A DNA stretch of 64,000 bases from Desulfobulbus elongatus DSM 2908. Its GTDB lineage: Bacteria > Desulfobacterota > Desulfobulbia > Desulfobulbales > Desulfobulbaceae. The notes under the pieces are model-generated. The model worked only from the letters and a program-made list of their open reading frames with translations, made no database searches and was not told the DNA's origin. Made by a program: the position numbers and the translations under genes. This document shows, in pieces, positions 55,143 through 62,254 of this stretch (positions within the stretch are counted from its first letter, which is position 1; each line of letters begins with the position of its first letter). The stretch is taken from assembly GCF_000621145.1 (NCBI RefSeq), contig NZ_JHZB01000010.1, forward strand, positions 55,371 to 119,370, in the 5' to 3' direction.

Positions 55143-56066
55143 ATGAAGAACAAGTGCCTTGGTTTGTTTCTTTTGCCGCTCAGCCTGCTCCTTCTCTTTT
55201 TCGCTCCGTCGACCGGCGACGCCACGGATGACAAGGTGGCGGACGACAAAAAAGGTTTCATCGGGGCGATCACCTGCAAGGACTGTCACGAAACCCAATA
55301 CGAAACCTACGCCAAATCGGTCCACTTCCAAAAGTACATCAAGGGACCGCAGTCGCAGGATGCCTGCGAAACCTGCCATGGACCGGGCGCAGCGCATGTC
55401 GAGAAGGGCGGCGGCCGCGGCGTCGACATCTTCACCTTCGACAAGAACTCCGGCCATACGGCCGAGGAAATGAGCGCGGTCTGTCTCAAATGTCACGCCA
55501 CCACGGCCAGGATGACCTTTTGGGATATGGGCCAGCACAAGAAGAACGATGTTCAGTGCACCTCGTGTCATACCATCCATGTGCAGCAGCGCACCAAGGT
55601 CGATCAGCTCGCGGTCTGTTTCCAGTGCCACCGCGACACCAAGGCGCAGGTCAGCAAGCAGTCCCGCCACCCGATCCTGGAAGGAAAAGTCAAATGCAGC
55701 GATTGTCACGACGTCCACGGCACCCTGTCCAAGGCGATGATCAAGGCGGAGACTCCCAATCTGCTGTGCTATACCTGCCACGCCGACAAACGCGGCCCGT
55801 TTGTCTGGGTCCATCCCCCGGCGGAAGAGAACTGCCTCATCTGCCATACCCCGCACGGCAGCCGTCATGAAAACCTCTTTGCCGACAGGATTCACGTGAT
55901 CTGCCAGGATTGCCACGACGACGCCTCCCACCACGGCGCGGCCTATGACGCCACGTCGGGATTCGGTGGCGCCAACGTGAGCAACCGTTTTGTGGCGCGA
56001 GCCTGTGTTGAGTGTCATCACACCATGCACGGTTCGGTGAACTTCAGACGCTCTTTCAGTAGATAA
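55143..56066 (+). CDS. Decaheme c-type cytochrome, DmsE/MtrA-like
   Basis: A 307-residue periplasmic cytochrome with a signal peptide (LGLFLLPLSLLLLFFAP). Ten CxxCH haem sites are present in order: CKDCH, CETCH, CLKCH, CTSCH, CFQCH, CSDCH, CYTCH, CLICH, CQDCH and CVECH. Number, spacing and length match the DmsE/MtrA family, which carries electrons through an outer-membrane barrel. GGAGG lies 5 nt before the ATG. The MtrB-like gene follows after 11 bp. Confidence 0.95.
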   Translation: MKNKCLGLFLLPLSLLLLFFAPSTGDATDDKVADDKKGFIGAITCKDCHETQYETYAKSVHFQKYIKGPQSQDACETCHGPGAAHVEKGGGRGVDIFTFDKNSGHTAEEMSAVCLKCHATTARMTFWDMGQHKKNDVQCTSCHTIHVQQRTKVDQLAVCFQCHRDTKAQVSKQSRHPILEGKVKCSDCHDVHGTLSKAMIKAETPNLLCYTCHADKRGPFVWVHPPAEENCLICHTPHGSRHENLFADRIHVICQDCHDDASHHGAAYDATSGFGGANVSNRFVARACVECHHTMHGSVNFRRSFSR

Positions 56067-56077
56067 GGAGGCGAGCC

Positions 56078-58168
56078 ATGATAAAAAAGGTCTGCACCGC
56101 TTTGTCTTTACTGCCGTTTGCCGCCCTCCCGGTCTCCGCTGGAGCCGAGGAGGAAGCCTTTGTGTACCGGGGAGTGATTGAGGCCGGTGTGCAGGGCGTT
56201 GACGTCGACAGCAACAACAGCGCCAAGTTCCAGGAATATCGGGATCTTGACGACGGCTTTATCGGAAGCCTGCAATTCGATGCGCTGAAAGGGTCCTATT
56301 TCTTCCAGTTGGATGCCGCCAATCCCGGACTCGACGACCAGAGCCTCGACGTGCACGGCGGCAGATACGGCAAGTTCAAGTACAACCTGTATTTCGACGA
56401 GATGCCCCATAATTACTCGTTCAACGCCCGCTCCTTCTACCGGGGCCTCGGCACCAACCACCTGGTGGTCCCGGCGGATCCCACCGCCAATCCTCCCAAT
56501 TCCTTCGAAACGAGCACGGACACCTGGTCGGTGTTCGATTACTCCGTGCAGCACAAGAAATACGGCGGCGAGGTGGAAGTCTCTCTTGCCACGCCGTACT
56601 ACATCACCTTCGGGGTGGAACGGCGCGAACAGGACGGCATGCGGCCGTACAGCGTCCGCGAGAATATCGAGGCGCCTCAGCCGATATCGTACACCACGGA
56701 CAACCTGAACCTGAAGGCCGGTTATCTCGGCAAAACCTTCTCCGCCTCGATCTCCGGATATATCAGCTCATTCGACAACGACTACAAATATCTGCTGTGG
56801 GACGACCCCAGCCCGACCGGCAACAGCATGGCCAACGTGACCCAGAATGCGGTCACGGACCCGGACAACAATTTCAGCAAACTGGCGGCCGATTTCAGTT
56901 GGCGGGGGCTGCCGCTCAAATCGGCCCTGGCGATGAGCGCCAGTTACGCCAATCTGTCCAACAGCGTCTCGGCCAACGAGATCAACGTCAACAGCGCCAC
57001 CATGGCTGAGTTCGACAGGTTGAACCGGACGAATTTCGACGGCGACATCGACTATACCAATTTTTCGGCCGTCCTGGTTTCCGAGCCGGTGGAGAAACTG
57101 GATACCAGGCTCTACTACCGCTACCTGGAACGGGAAAACAATTCGAGCCGCATTTTCTACAGCACGGGCGAAGGCGACAATGCCAGGGAACTGCTGAGTT
57201 ACGACAAGAACACCGCTGGGGCCGAACTGGGCTACCGGCTGCCGTACCGGACCAAGGCCAACGTCGGCTACGAGTACGAGAACATCGACCGCTCCACGCC
57301 GCTGCCCGCCTTTGTCGAAGCGCCGGAAACCTACTACCGCTACGACAAGCCGGAGTCCACGACCAACGACACCTTCTTCGCCAAGCTGAAGAACAACTGG
57401 TTGGGCTGGCTGAGCGCCTCGATCAAATACAAGCACCTGAAGCGGGATTCGGACTTCAGCGGCCTCGTGTACGATCCGTACCAGAATGTGGGCGTGATCC
57501 GGTTCGATGCCGCCAACAAGACCATGGACGAGGTGAAATTGGGGTTTGAATTCTCCCCGTTCGACCGGCTCGACTTCGGGGTGGATTGCACCTACCAGAT
57601 GAACGATTACGACAACAGCCGCGAATCGCGTACCGACGACGAAAGAAAAAACATCTATTTCGACGTGGCCTGGCGATTTTTCAAGAAGGCCACGCTCAGC
57701 GGCTTCGTCGGCTTTGAGCACACCGAGACCGACGCCAACAGGATCACCAACCTGGAGGATGACCTCGCGCCGGTCTACGCCCAATACGTCGACGACGATT
57801 ACTGGACCTACGGACTGGCGCTCACCCTGCCCGACATCGTCGACAAGCTGACGTTCAAGATTTCCTGGCAGTATCAGAAATCGGACGGCTCGGTGGAATA
57901 CAACAACAGCCTCACCGGGACCGACCTGGTCAACATCGAGGATTCGGACGATTACACCAAGCAGACGCTGGAGGCCAGGGCCATCTACGCCTTTGACGCC
58001 AACTGGTCGGTGACCGTGGGCTATCTGTATGAGAAATTCAAGTTCAGCGATATCGCCTATGCCAATTATCAGTACATTCTCGACAACAGCGACTATTACA
58101 GCGGTGTCTATTACGACCAGAACTACACTGCCAATCTCGGCTATGTGATCCTCTCCTACAAATTCTAG
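56078..58168 (+). CDS. MtrB/PioB-family outer-membrane beta-barrel
   Basis: A 696-residue exported barrel with a signal peptide (ALSLLPFAALPVSAGA). Alternating amphipathic strands run throughout, aromatic at their ends, and the C-terminus is ILSYKF as in outer-membrane proteins. The size fits MtrB/PioB sheaths (about 26 strands). The N-terminal CxxC motif of Shewanella MtrB is not seen. AAGGAGG lies 6 nt before the ATG. With the decaheme cytochrome it should form a porin-cytochrome conduit; no outer-surface cytochrome gene is in the window. Confidence 0.9.
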   Translation: MIKKVCTALSLLPFAALPVSAGAEEEAFVYRGVIEAGVQGVDVDSNNSAKFQEYRDLDDGFIGSLQFDALKGSYFFQLDAANPGLDDQSLDVHGGRYGKFKYNLYFDEMPHNYSFNARSFYRGLGTNHLVVPADPTANPPNSFETSTDTWSVFDYSVQHKKYGGEVEVSLATPYYITFGVERREQDGMRPYSVRENIEAPQPISYTTDNLNLKAGYLGKTFSASISGYISSFDNDYKYLLWDDPSPTGNSMANVTQNAVTDPDNNFSKLAADFSWRGLPLKSALAMSASYANLSNSVSANEINVNSATMAEFDRLNRTNFDGDIDYTNFSAVLVSEPVEKLDTRLYYRYLERENNSSRIFYSTGEGDNARELLSYDKNTAGAELGYRLPYRTKANVGYEYENIDRSTPLPAFVEAPETYYRYDKPESTTNDTFFAKLKNNWLGWLSASIKYKHLKRDSDFSGLVYDPYQNVGVIRFDAANKTMDEVKLGFEFSPFDRLDFGVDCTYQMNDYDNSRESRTDDERKNIYFDVAWRFFKKATLSGFVGFEHTETDANRITNLEDDLAPVYAQYVDDDYWTYGLALTLPDIVDKLTFKISWQYQKSDGSVEYNNSLTGTDLVNIEDSDDYTKQTLEARAIYAFDANWSVTVGYLYEKFKFSDIAYANYQYILDNSDYYSGVYYDQNYTANLGYVILSYKF

Positions 58169-58172
58169 CCAG

Positions 58173-58197
58173 CTGCGCTTTTCTCAAAAAGCGACAG
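58173..58197 (+). terminator. Terminator-like hairpin after the MtrB-like gene
   Basis: CTGCGCTTTT pairs with AAAAGCG(A)CAG around a CTCA loop, immediately after the stop codon. No T tail follows, so it may act as a weak terminator or an mRNA 3' stabiliser. Confidence 0.45.
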
Positions 58198-58466
58198 CGC
58201 CGAACGAGGGCGAGGGGTGGCCGGGACGAGCCGCCTTTCGCCCTTTTCGTTTCTGTCGTCCCGCTTGATTCACGGTTGCCGGCACGGCAGGATCAGGCAA
58301 GAAAATGGCAGGATCGGCCATTCTTTTTTCACGGACCCTGCATTAGTTTTGTCGATGGACGTGCGGTCCGAAACGTTCCGCCGTGGCGCTGAACCAAAAA
58401 ACAACGGTTCCGCCGATCCGAGGCGGAACGAGTGCCGATACTTTCGTTCATCACATTGGAGGCATC

Positions 58467-59528
58467 ATGAGCATCCTGTTTTCCCCCATCACCCTGCGGT
58501 CGGTTGCCATGCGCAACCGCATCTTCGTTTCGCCGATGTGCCAGTACTCCTGCCAGGACGGCTTGGTCGGCATCTGGCACCTGGTCCATCTGGGCAGCCG
58601 GGCGGTCGGCGGCGCCGGCCTGGTCATGGTCGAGGCGACGGCCGTCAGCCCGGAAGGGCGCATCAGTCCCCAGGATACCGGCATCTGGGGCGACGCCCAC
58701 GTCGACGCCTTCCTGCCCGTCACCCGTTTTCTTGCCGAACAGGGGGCCGTGGCGGGCATACAGCTGGCCCATGCGGGGCGAAAGGCGTCGTGCGCCGTGC
58801 CCTGGCAGGGGGGCAAGCCGATCCCGGCCGGTTCCGGCGGCTGGCAGACCCTGGCCCCCAGCGCCGTGCCCTTTGACGTGGGAGACCCGGTGCCCAAGGC
58901 TTTGACCGCGGACGACCTCGACGCCCTTGAGGTGCAGTTCCGGACCGCCGCCCGCCGGGCCCTGGCTGCCGGCTTCAAGGTGGTGGAGATTCACATGGCC
59001 CACGGCTACCTGCTCCACGAGTTTCTCTCGCCGCTTGCCAATCGGCGGGAAGACGAATATGGCGGCAACCTGGAGAACAGGCTCCGTTTTCCCCTGCGCA
59101 TCGCCAGAGCGGTCCGGGCGGAATGGCCGGACGACCTGCCCCTGTTTGTCAGGATTTCCGCGACGGACTGGGTCGGGAACGGCTGGGATATCGAGCAGTC
59201 GATCGTCCTGGTCAAGGAACTCAAGAAGCTGGGCGTGGATTTCATCGACTGTTCGTCGGGGTTTGTCGTGCCGAACGAGCCCGTGCCCTTCGGGCCCGGA
59301 TTCCAGGTGCCTTTTTCGGCCCGGATCAGAGCGGAGACAGGTATCGCCACCGGCAGCGTGGGCTGCATCACCGATCCGGCCCAGGCGGAGCAGATCGTCG
59401 CCACCGGCCAGGCCGATGCGGTCCTGCTGGCGCGGCAGTTCCTCCGCGACCCGTACTGGCCGCTGCATGCGGCCAAGGCTCTGGGCGTGGACATCCCGTG
59501 GCCGAATCAGTATCTTCGCGCCAAGTAG
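58467..59528 (+). CDS. NADH:flavin oxidoreductase, old yellow enzyme (YqjM-like)
   Basis: A 353-residue FMN barrel enzyme. The redox-sensing Cys of YqjM-type enzymes is in SPMCQYSC. The active-site pair is in HMAHGYLLHEFLSPL, and the FMN phosphate region is TGSVGCI with ADAVLLARQFLRDP. It reduces activated alkenes with NAD(P)H; the natural substrate is unknown. The start at 58467 has TGGAGG 5 nt upstream; the frame opens further upstream without family character. The 298 bp before it hold no other gene that I can see. Confidence 0.93.
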   Translation: MSILFSPITLRSVAMRNRIFVSPMCQYSCQDGLVGIWHLVHLGSRAVGGAGLVMVEATAVSPEGRISPQDTGIWGDAHVDAFLPVTRFLAEQGAVAGIQLAHAGRKASCAVPWQGGKPIPAGSGGWQTLAPSAVPFDVGDPVPKALTADDLDALEVQFRTAARRALAAGFKVVEIHMAHGYLLHEFLSPLANRREDEYGGNLENRLRFPLRIARAVRAEWPDDLPLFVRISATDWVGNGWDIEQSIVLVKELKKLGVDFIDCSSGFVVPNEPVPFGPGFQVPFSARIRAETGIATGSVGCITDPAQAEQIVATGQADAVLLARQFLRDPYWPLHAAKALGVDIPWPNQYLRAK

Positions 59529-59564
59529 GCAGTCGTTACCTCGTCATGCGAGTGCACTCGGGCG

Positions 59565-59593
59565 TTGACCGGAACGCGCCATTGGGCAATAAT
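59565..59593 (+). promoter_or_regulatory. Strong candidate promoter for GH16
   Basis: TTGACC (5 of 6), a 17-bp spacer, AATAAT (5 of 6). Transcription would begin near 59600, about 80 nt upstream of the GH16 ATG. It is one of the best sigma-70 matches in the window. Confidence 0.65.
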
Positions 59594-59595
59594 GC

Positions 59596-59625
59596 GGCGG
59601 CCTTAGGGCCAGTTACCGGGCCGCC
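59596..59625 (+). promoter_or_regulatory. Inverted repeat at the GH16 transcription start
   Basis: GGCGGCC (59596-59602) and GGCCGCC (59619-59625) form a 7-bp dyad with a 16-nt gap just downstream of the -10. It could be an operator or a leader hairpin. Confidence 0.45.
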
Positions 59626-59681
59626 ACTGGTTCCGGCCCTTTTCTCCGTAATTTTTTCTGATCATAAGGAGCAGTGACACC

Positions 59682-60500
59682 ATGCCGACATCTCCGACCC
59701 TCCCCGTTCCGTATACATTGACAGGCCTGCCGGCCGACCAATGGCGGCTCGTCTGGCGCGACGAATTCCGGGGACCGGCGGGCACGCCGCCCGACCCCGC
59801 GAAATGGCAACACGATCAGGGCGGCTGGGGCTGGGGCAACCGCGAATTCCAGTATTACACCGATCGTGTCGAGAACGCGGCCCTGGACGGCGAGGGGAGC
59901 CTGGCGATCACGGCGCGGGCGGTAACGGAGGCCGAGCCTCTCGATGACGAATGCTGGTACGGTCCGTGCCGCTTCACCTCCGCCCGCCTGCTCACCCACA
60001 AAAAATTTTCGTTCACCTACGGGCTGGTGGAGGCGCGCATCAGGATTCCGTTCGGCCAGGGCATCTGGCCGGCCTTCTGGATGCTGGGGGAGAACTTCGC
60101 CGAAGTCGGCTGGCCTGCCTGCGGCGAGATCGATATCATGGAAAACATCGGCAGGGAACCGGACAAGGTGCACGGCACCGTCCACGGCCCCGGATACTGC
60201 GGCGGCAACGGCATCGGCGGCACGACCGCGCTGCCGGACGGGCAGCGGGTGACCGATGCCTTCCACGTGTTTGCCGTGGACTGGCGGCCGGACAGCATCC
60301 GCTGGTTCATGGACAACCGCCAGTATTTCGAGCTGAAGCGGGAGCAGATCCCGCCAGGTGCGCCCTGGCCGTTCGACCATCCCTTCTTTCTGCTGATGAA
60401 CGTCGCCGTGGGCGGGGACTGGCCGGGTTCTCCCGATGAGACCACCACCTTGCCGCAAACCATGCGGGTTGATTTTGTCCGGGTCTTTCAGCCGGCCTGA
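59682..60500 (+). CDS. Glycoside hydrolase family 16 (beta-1,3-glucanase type)
   Basis: A 272-residue jelly-roll glucanase. The catalytic ExDxxE motif is GEIDIMENIG at about residues 148-157. The substrate-cleft motif GIWPAFWMLG and the end DFVRVFQ are typical of laminarinase/lichenase-type members. No signal peptide is visible, which is unusual for a polysaccharide hydrolase. AAGGAG lies 10 nt before the ATG. It has its own promoter and lies 6 kb from the other glycosidases. Confidence 0.93.
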   Translation: MPTSPTLPVPYTLTGLPADQWRLVWRDEFRGPAGTPPDPAKWQHDQGGWGWGNREFQYYTDRVENAALDGEGSLAITARAVTEAEPLDDECWYGPCRFTSARLLTHKKFSFTYGLVEARIRIPFGQGIWPAFWMLGENFAEVGWPACGEIDIMENIGREPDKVHGTVHGPGYCGGNGIGGTTALPDGQRVTDAFHVFAVDWRPDSIRWFMDNRQYFELKREQIPPGAPWPFDHPFFLLMNVAVGGDWPGSPDETTTLPQTMRVDFVRVFQPA

Positions 60501-60631
60501 TCCGGGCGGTTGCGCCGATCCGCCGGCGGGGGAACGTCGCTGGCATCCGGAAAACGAATTTCTGTCTTTGCTTTTCCGTCGGATGAGCGAGGCAATGGAG
60601 TGTTCAACATCACTATATGAAGGAGAGTTGC

Positions 60632-61195
60632 ATGAAGATGTATTATGAGCAGGATCTTCGCGAGGAAGCGATATTCGAAGTGGCAAAGAAAATAATGACG
60701 GCGGCGAGAACGGCTCCGAAAGGACACGGGGTGGATAATCTCGTCCTCGCGGTGCTGAAGGAGGATGGCATTGAGGCGGTCTCCAACAAATTAAAGGAAA
60801 TGGCCCGCCGGGATAATCTACCCGATTACTTCGTGCGGGACGCGGTCAGCATCCGTTCGGCCTCGGCGATGGTCGTCTTTGGCACGAAAATAATGCCGAT
60901 GGGCTTGCACCCCTGCGGCATGTGCGGTTTTGCCAACTGCGCCGAAAAGAGCAAGCATCCCGACCATCCCTGCGTGTTCAACACCGGCGATCTCGGCATC
61001 GCCATGGGGTCGGCCGCCAGCGTGGCCATGGACCACAGGGTCGACAACCGGATCATGTATACCGTGGGACAGGCTTTGCTGGAAATGGGCGTTTTCGGAA
61101 AGGATGTGAAGATAGTCTATGCCATGCCCCTGAGTGTCAGCGGAAAAAATCCGTTCATGGACAGGGATAAAGACGCGCTGCTCAAAAAAGCATGA
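60632..61195 (+). CDS. DUF2148 ferredoxin-like domain protein
   Basis: A 187-residue protein. An N-terminal helical part (EQDLREEAIFEVAKKIM, TAPKGHGVDNLVLAVL) precedes a Cys-rich segment HPCGMCGFANCAEK with a further Cys after HPDHP, giving four cysteines suited to one iron-sulfur cluster. The C-terminal half is Ala/Gly-rich (LGIAMGSAASVAMDHRVDNRIMYT). DUF2148 proteins are common in anaerobes, with unknown function. The ATG at 60632 has AAGGAG 6 nt upstream; 60617 and 60638 are other ATGs. Confidence 0.88.
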   Translation: MKMYYEQDLREEAIFEVAKKIMTAARTAPKGHGVDNLVLAVLKEDGIEAVSNKLKEMARRDNLPDYFVRDAVSIRSASAMVVFGTKIMPMGLHPCGMCGFANCAEKSKHPDHPCVFNTGDLGIAMGSAASVAMDHRVDNRIMYTVGQALLEMGVFGKDVKIVYAMPLSVSGKNPFMDRDKDALLKKA

Positions 61196-61212
61196 AAAGC
61201 ATGAAAAGCATG
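61186..61212 (+). repeat. Three tandem 9-bp repeats over the DUF2148 stop
   Basis: AAAAGCATG occurs three times head to tail. Because the unit is a multiple of three, each copy repeats Lys-Ala-stop in frame, giving three successive TGA stops. Confidence 0.9.
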
Positions 61213-61275
61213 ATCGTGCGGGCATGAAAGGGTGCCGCGGCGTAGTGTGCCCGTTTTGCCTTAGGGGATTCTAAG

Positions 61276-61304
61276 TTGACAATGGTTCTCAGCTTGCTTA
61301 CCGT
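61276..61304 (+). promoter_or_regulatory. Candidate promoter for the duplicated Cys-motif gene
   Basis: A perfect -35 TTGACA, a 17-bp spacer and a weak -10 TACCGT. It would give a leader of about 115 nt before the ATG at 61425. Confidence 0.4.
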
Positions 61305-61424
61305 TGAATCAGGTCGCCCGCCACGCCGGCGGGAACGTGTTGAAAGCATGCTCCATTGCGGAGATTGCCCTCTCCATGGAGACTGACGGACCGGCACGAG
61401 AAACCGGTCAACAGGAGGATTACC

Positions 61425-61652
61425 ATGAGCTACACATGCATGAACTGCGGCTCGACCGCGGATAATTCCAATGAACTCTGCAACCCGGCCAATGAGGAAA
61501 TGGGCGCTGTATTCTGCACAACATCCACTGGTCAGGTCTGCGACGAAAAGCTGGCGGCCATGGAATATACGTGCGGGAGTTGCGGGGGGGTATCCTCGGA
61601 TGCCGAACACCTCTGCAATCCGAGAAAAATCGTCCACATGCAGACCGACTGA
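61425..61652 (+). CDS. 75-residue protein with duplicated Cys (zinc-ribbon-like) motif
   Basis: Two copies of one motif: CMNCGSTADNSNELCNP at about 5-21 and CGSCGGVSSDAEHLCNP at about 50-66. Each has CxxCG, an acidic/Ser loop and LCNP; the linker holds two more Cys (VFCTT, QVCDEK). This suggests an internal duplication and one or two metal sites (Zn or Fe). AGGAGG lies 5 nt before the ATG, and a strong terminator follows, so it is probably well expressed on its own transcript. No named family recognised. Confidence 0.82.
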   Translation: MSYTCMNCGSTADNSNELCNPANEEMGAVFCTTSTGQVCDEKLAAMEYTCGSCGGVSSDAEHLCNPRKIVHMQTD

Positions 61653-61689
61653 TCAGTTCGCCATTCGGCGATATCCATCCCTCTTTCCC

Positions 61690-61730
61690 GCCCCGCATCC
61701 CTGTTCCACAGAGGTGCGGGGCTTTTTTTT
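61690..61730 (+). terminator. Strong rho-independent terminator
   Basis: GCCCCGCA (61690-61697) pairs with TGCGGGGC (61715-61722), followed by eight T residues. It ends the Cys-motif gene transcript. Confidence 0.92.
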
Positions 61731-61973
61731 GCAGAAAAAAACCAAATTCAAACCGCCGCCCATTCCGGCCCGTTTCCAGCTTCGTTCCGATGCAACCTTC
61801 CGGTTTTCAATTTGTTTTTCTGCTGACAGCCTTGGCGGCCACCGGGTCGTGCCGCCGCCGTGATATCGTGATGCGCTTCATGGTGGACGCCGGATAAAAA
61901 TCGAGCTATAGAAAAATCGATGCGCCCGCAAGGCGCACCTCCCATTTTCACCGCACAAGCAGAGAGTATTTTT

Positions 61974-62071
61974 GTCATTGCGACGAGCGCAGGCGGTTTT
62001 GCCGTTTGGCAAGCGTAGCGCGAAGAAATCCCGTCGTGGCAAGGAAATTTCTCGCTCCCGCCCGAAATGAC
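61974..62071. repeat. Dispersed-repeat-like element with GTCATT/AATGAC ends
   Basis: A 98-bp stretch starting GTCATTGCGACGAGCG and ending CGAAATGAC, so its ends are 6-bp inverted repeats. The GTCATTGCGA opening is typical of intergenic repeat families in many Gram-negative genomes. Only one copy is in the window, so the repeat status is inferred. Confidence 0.5.
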
Positions 62072-62187
62072 CACGCCATCTTCTCTCTGATCGTCCTTGC
62101 GCGAATCACCTCGGTTGATTCGGAATGGGAAGAACACCAATGATCAACGGCAGGCGCGCGATCGCCGCCGTACCAACCGGGAGGGCT

Positions 62188-62223
62188 CCCCACACGAATC
62201 CCGCACGAATCCGTGCGTGGGGG
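62188..62223 (+). promoter_or_regulatory. Hairpin with nested direct repeats before cfa
   Basis: CGCACG pairs with CGTGCG around an AATC loop, flanked by CCCCAC and GTGGGG. CACGAATCC occurs twice (62193-62201 and 62204-62212). It lies 32 bp upstream of the cfa ATG. Confidence 0.45.
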
Positions 62224-62254
62224 TTAGAAATTCATTTCACAAGCGGATAGACTT

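Larger units (their letters stand above)
61731..62254. other. Gene-free gap with repeat and leader elements
   Basis: About 524 bp between the terminator and the fatty-acid synthase gene. It contains a GTCATT...AATGAC element (61974-62071) and a hairpin/direct-repeat cluster (62188-62223), listed separately. Open frames here read through the repeat and look non-coding. Confidence 0.6.

Noticed and set aside
61471..62140. Open frames of about 130 codons on both strands
   Set aside because: They run through the terminator and the repeat-like element, lack ribosome sites and show no protein character.
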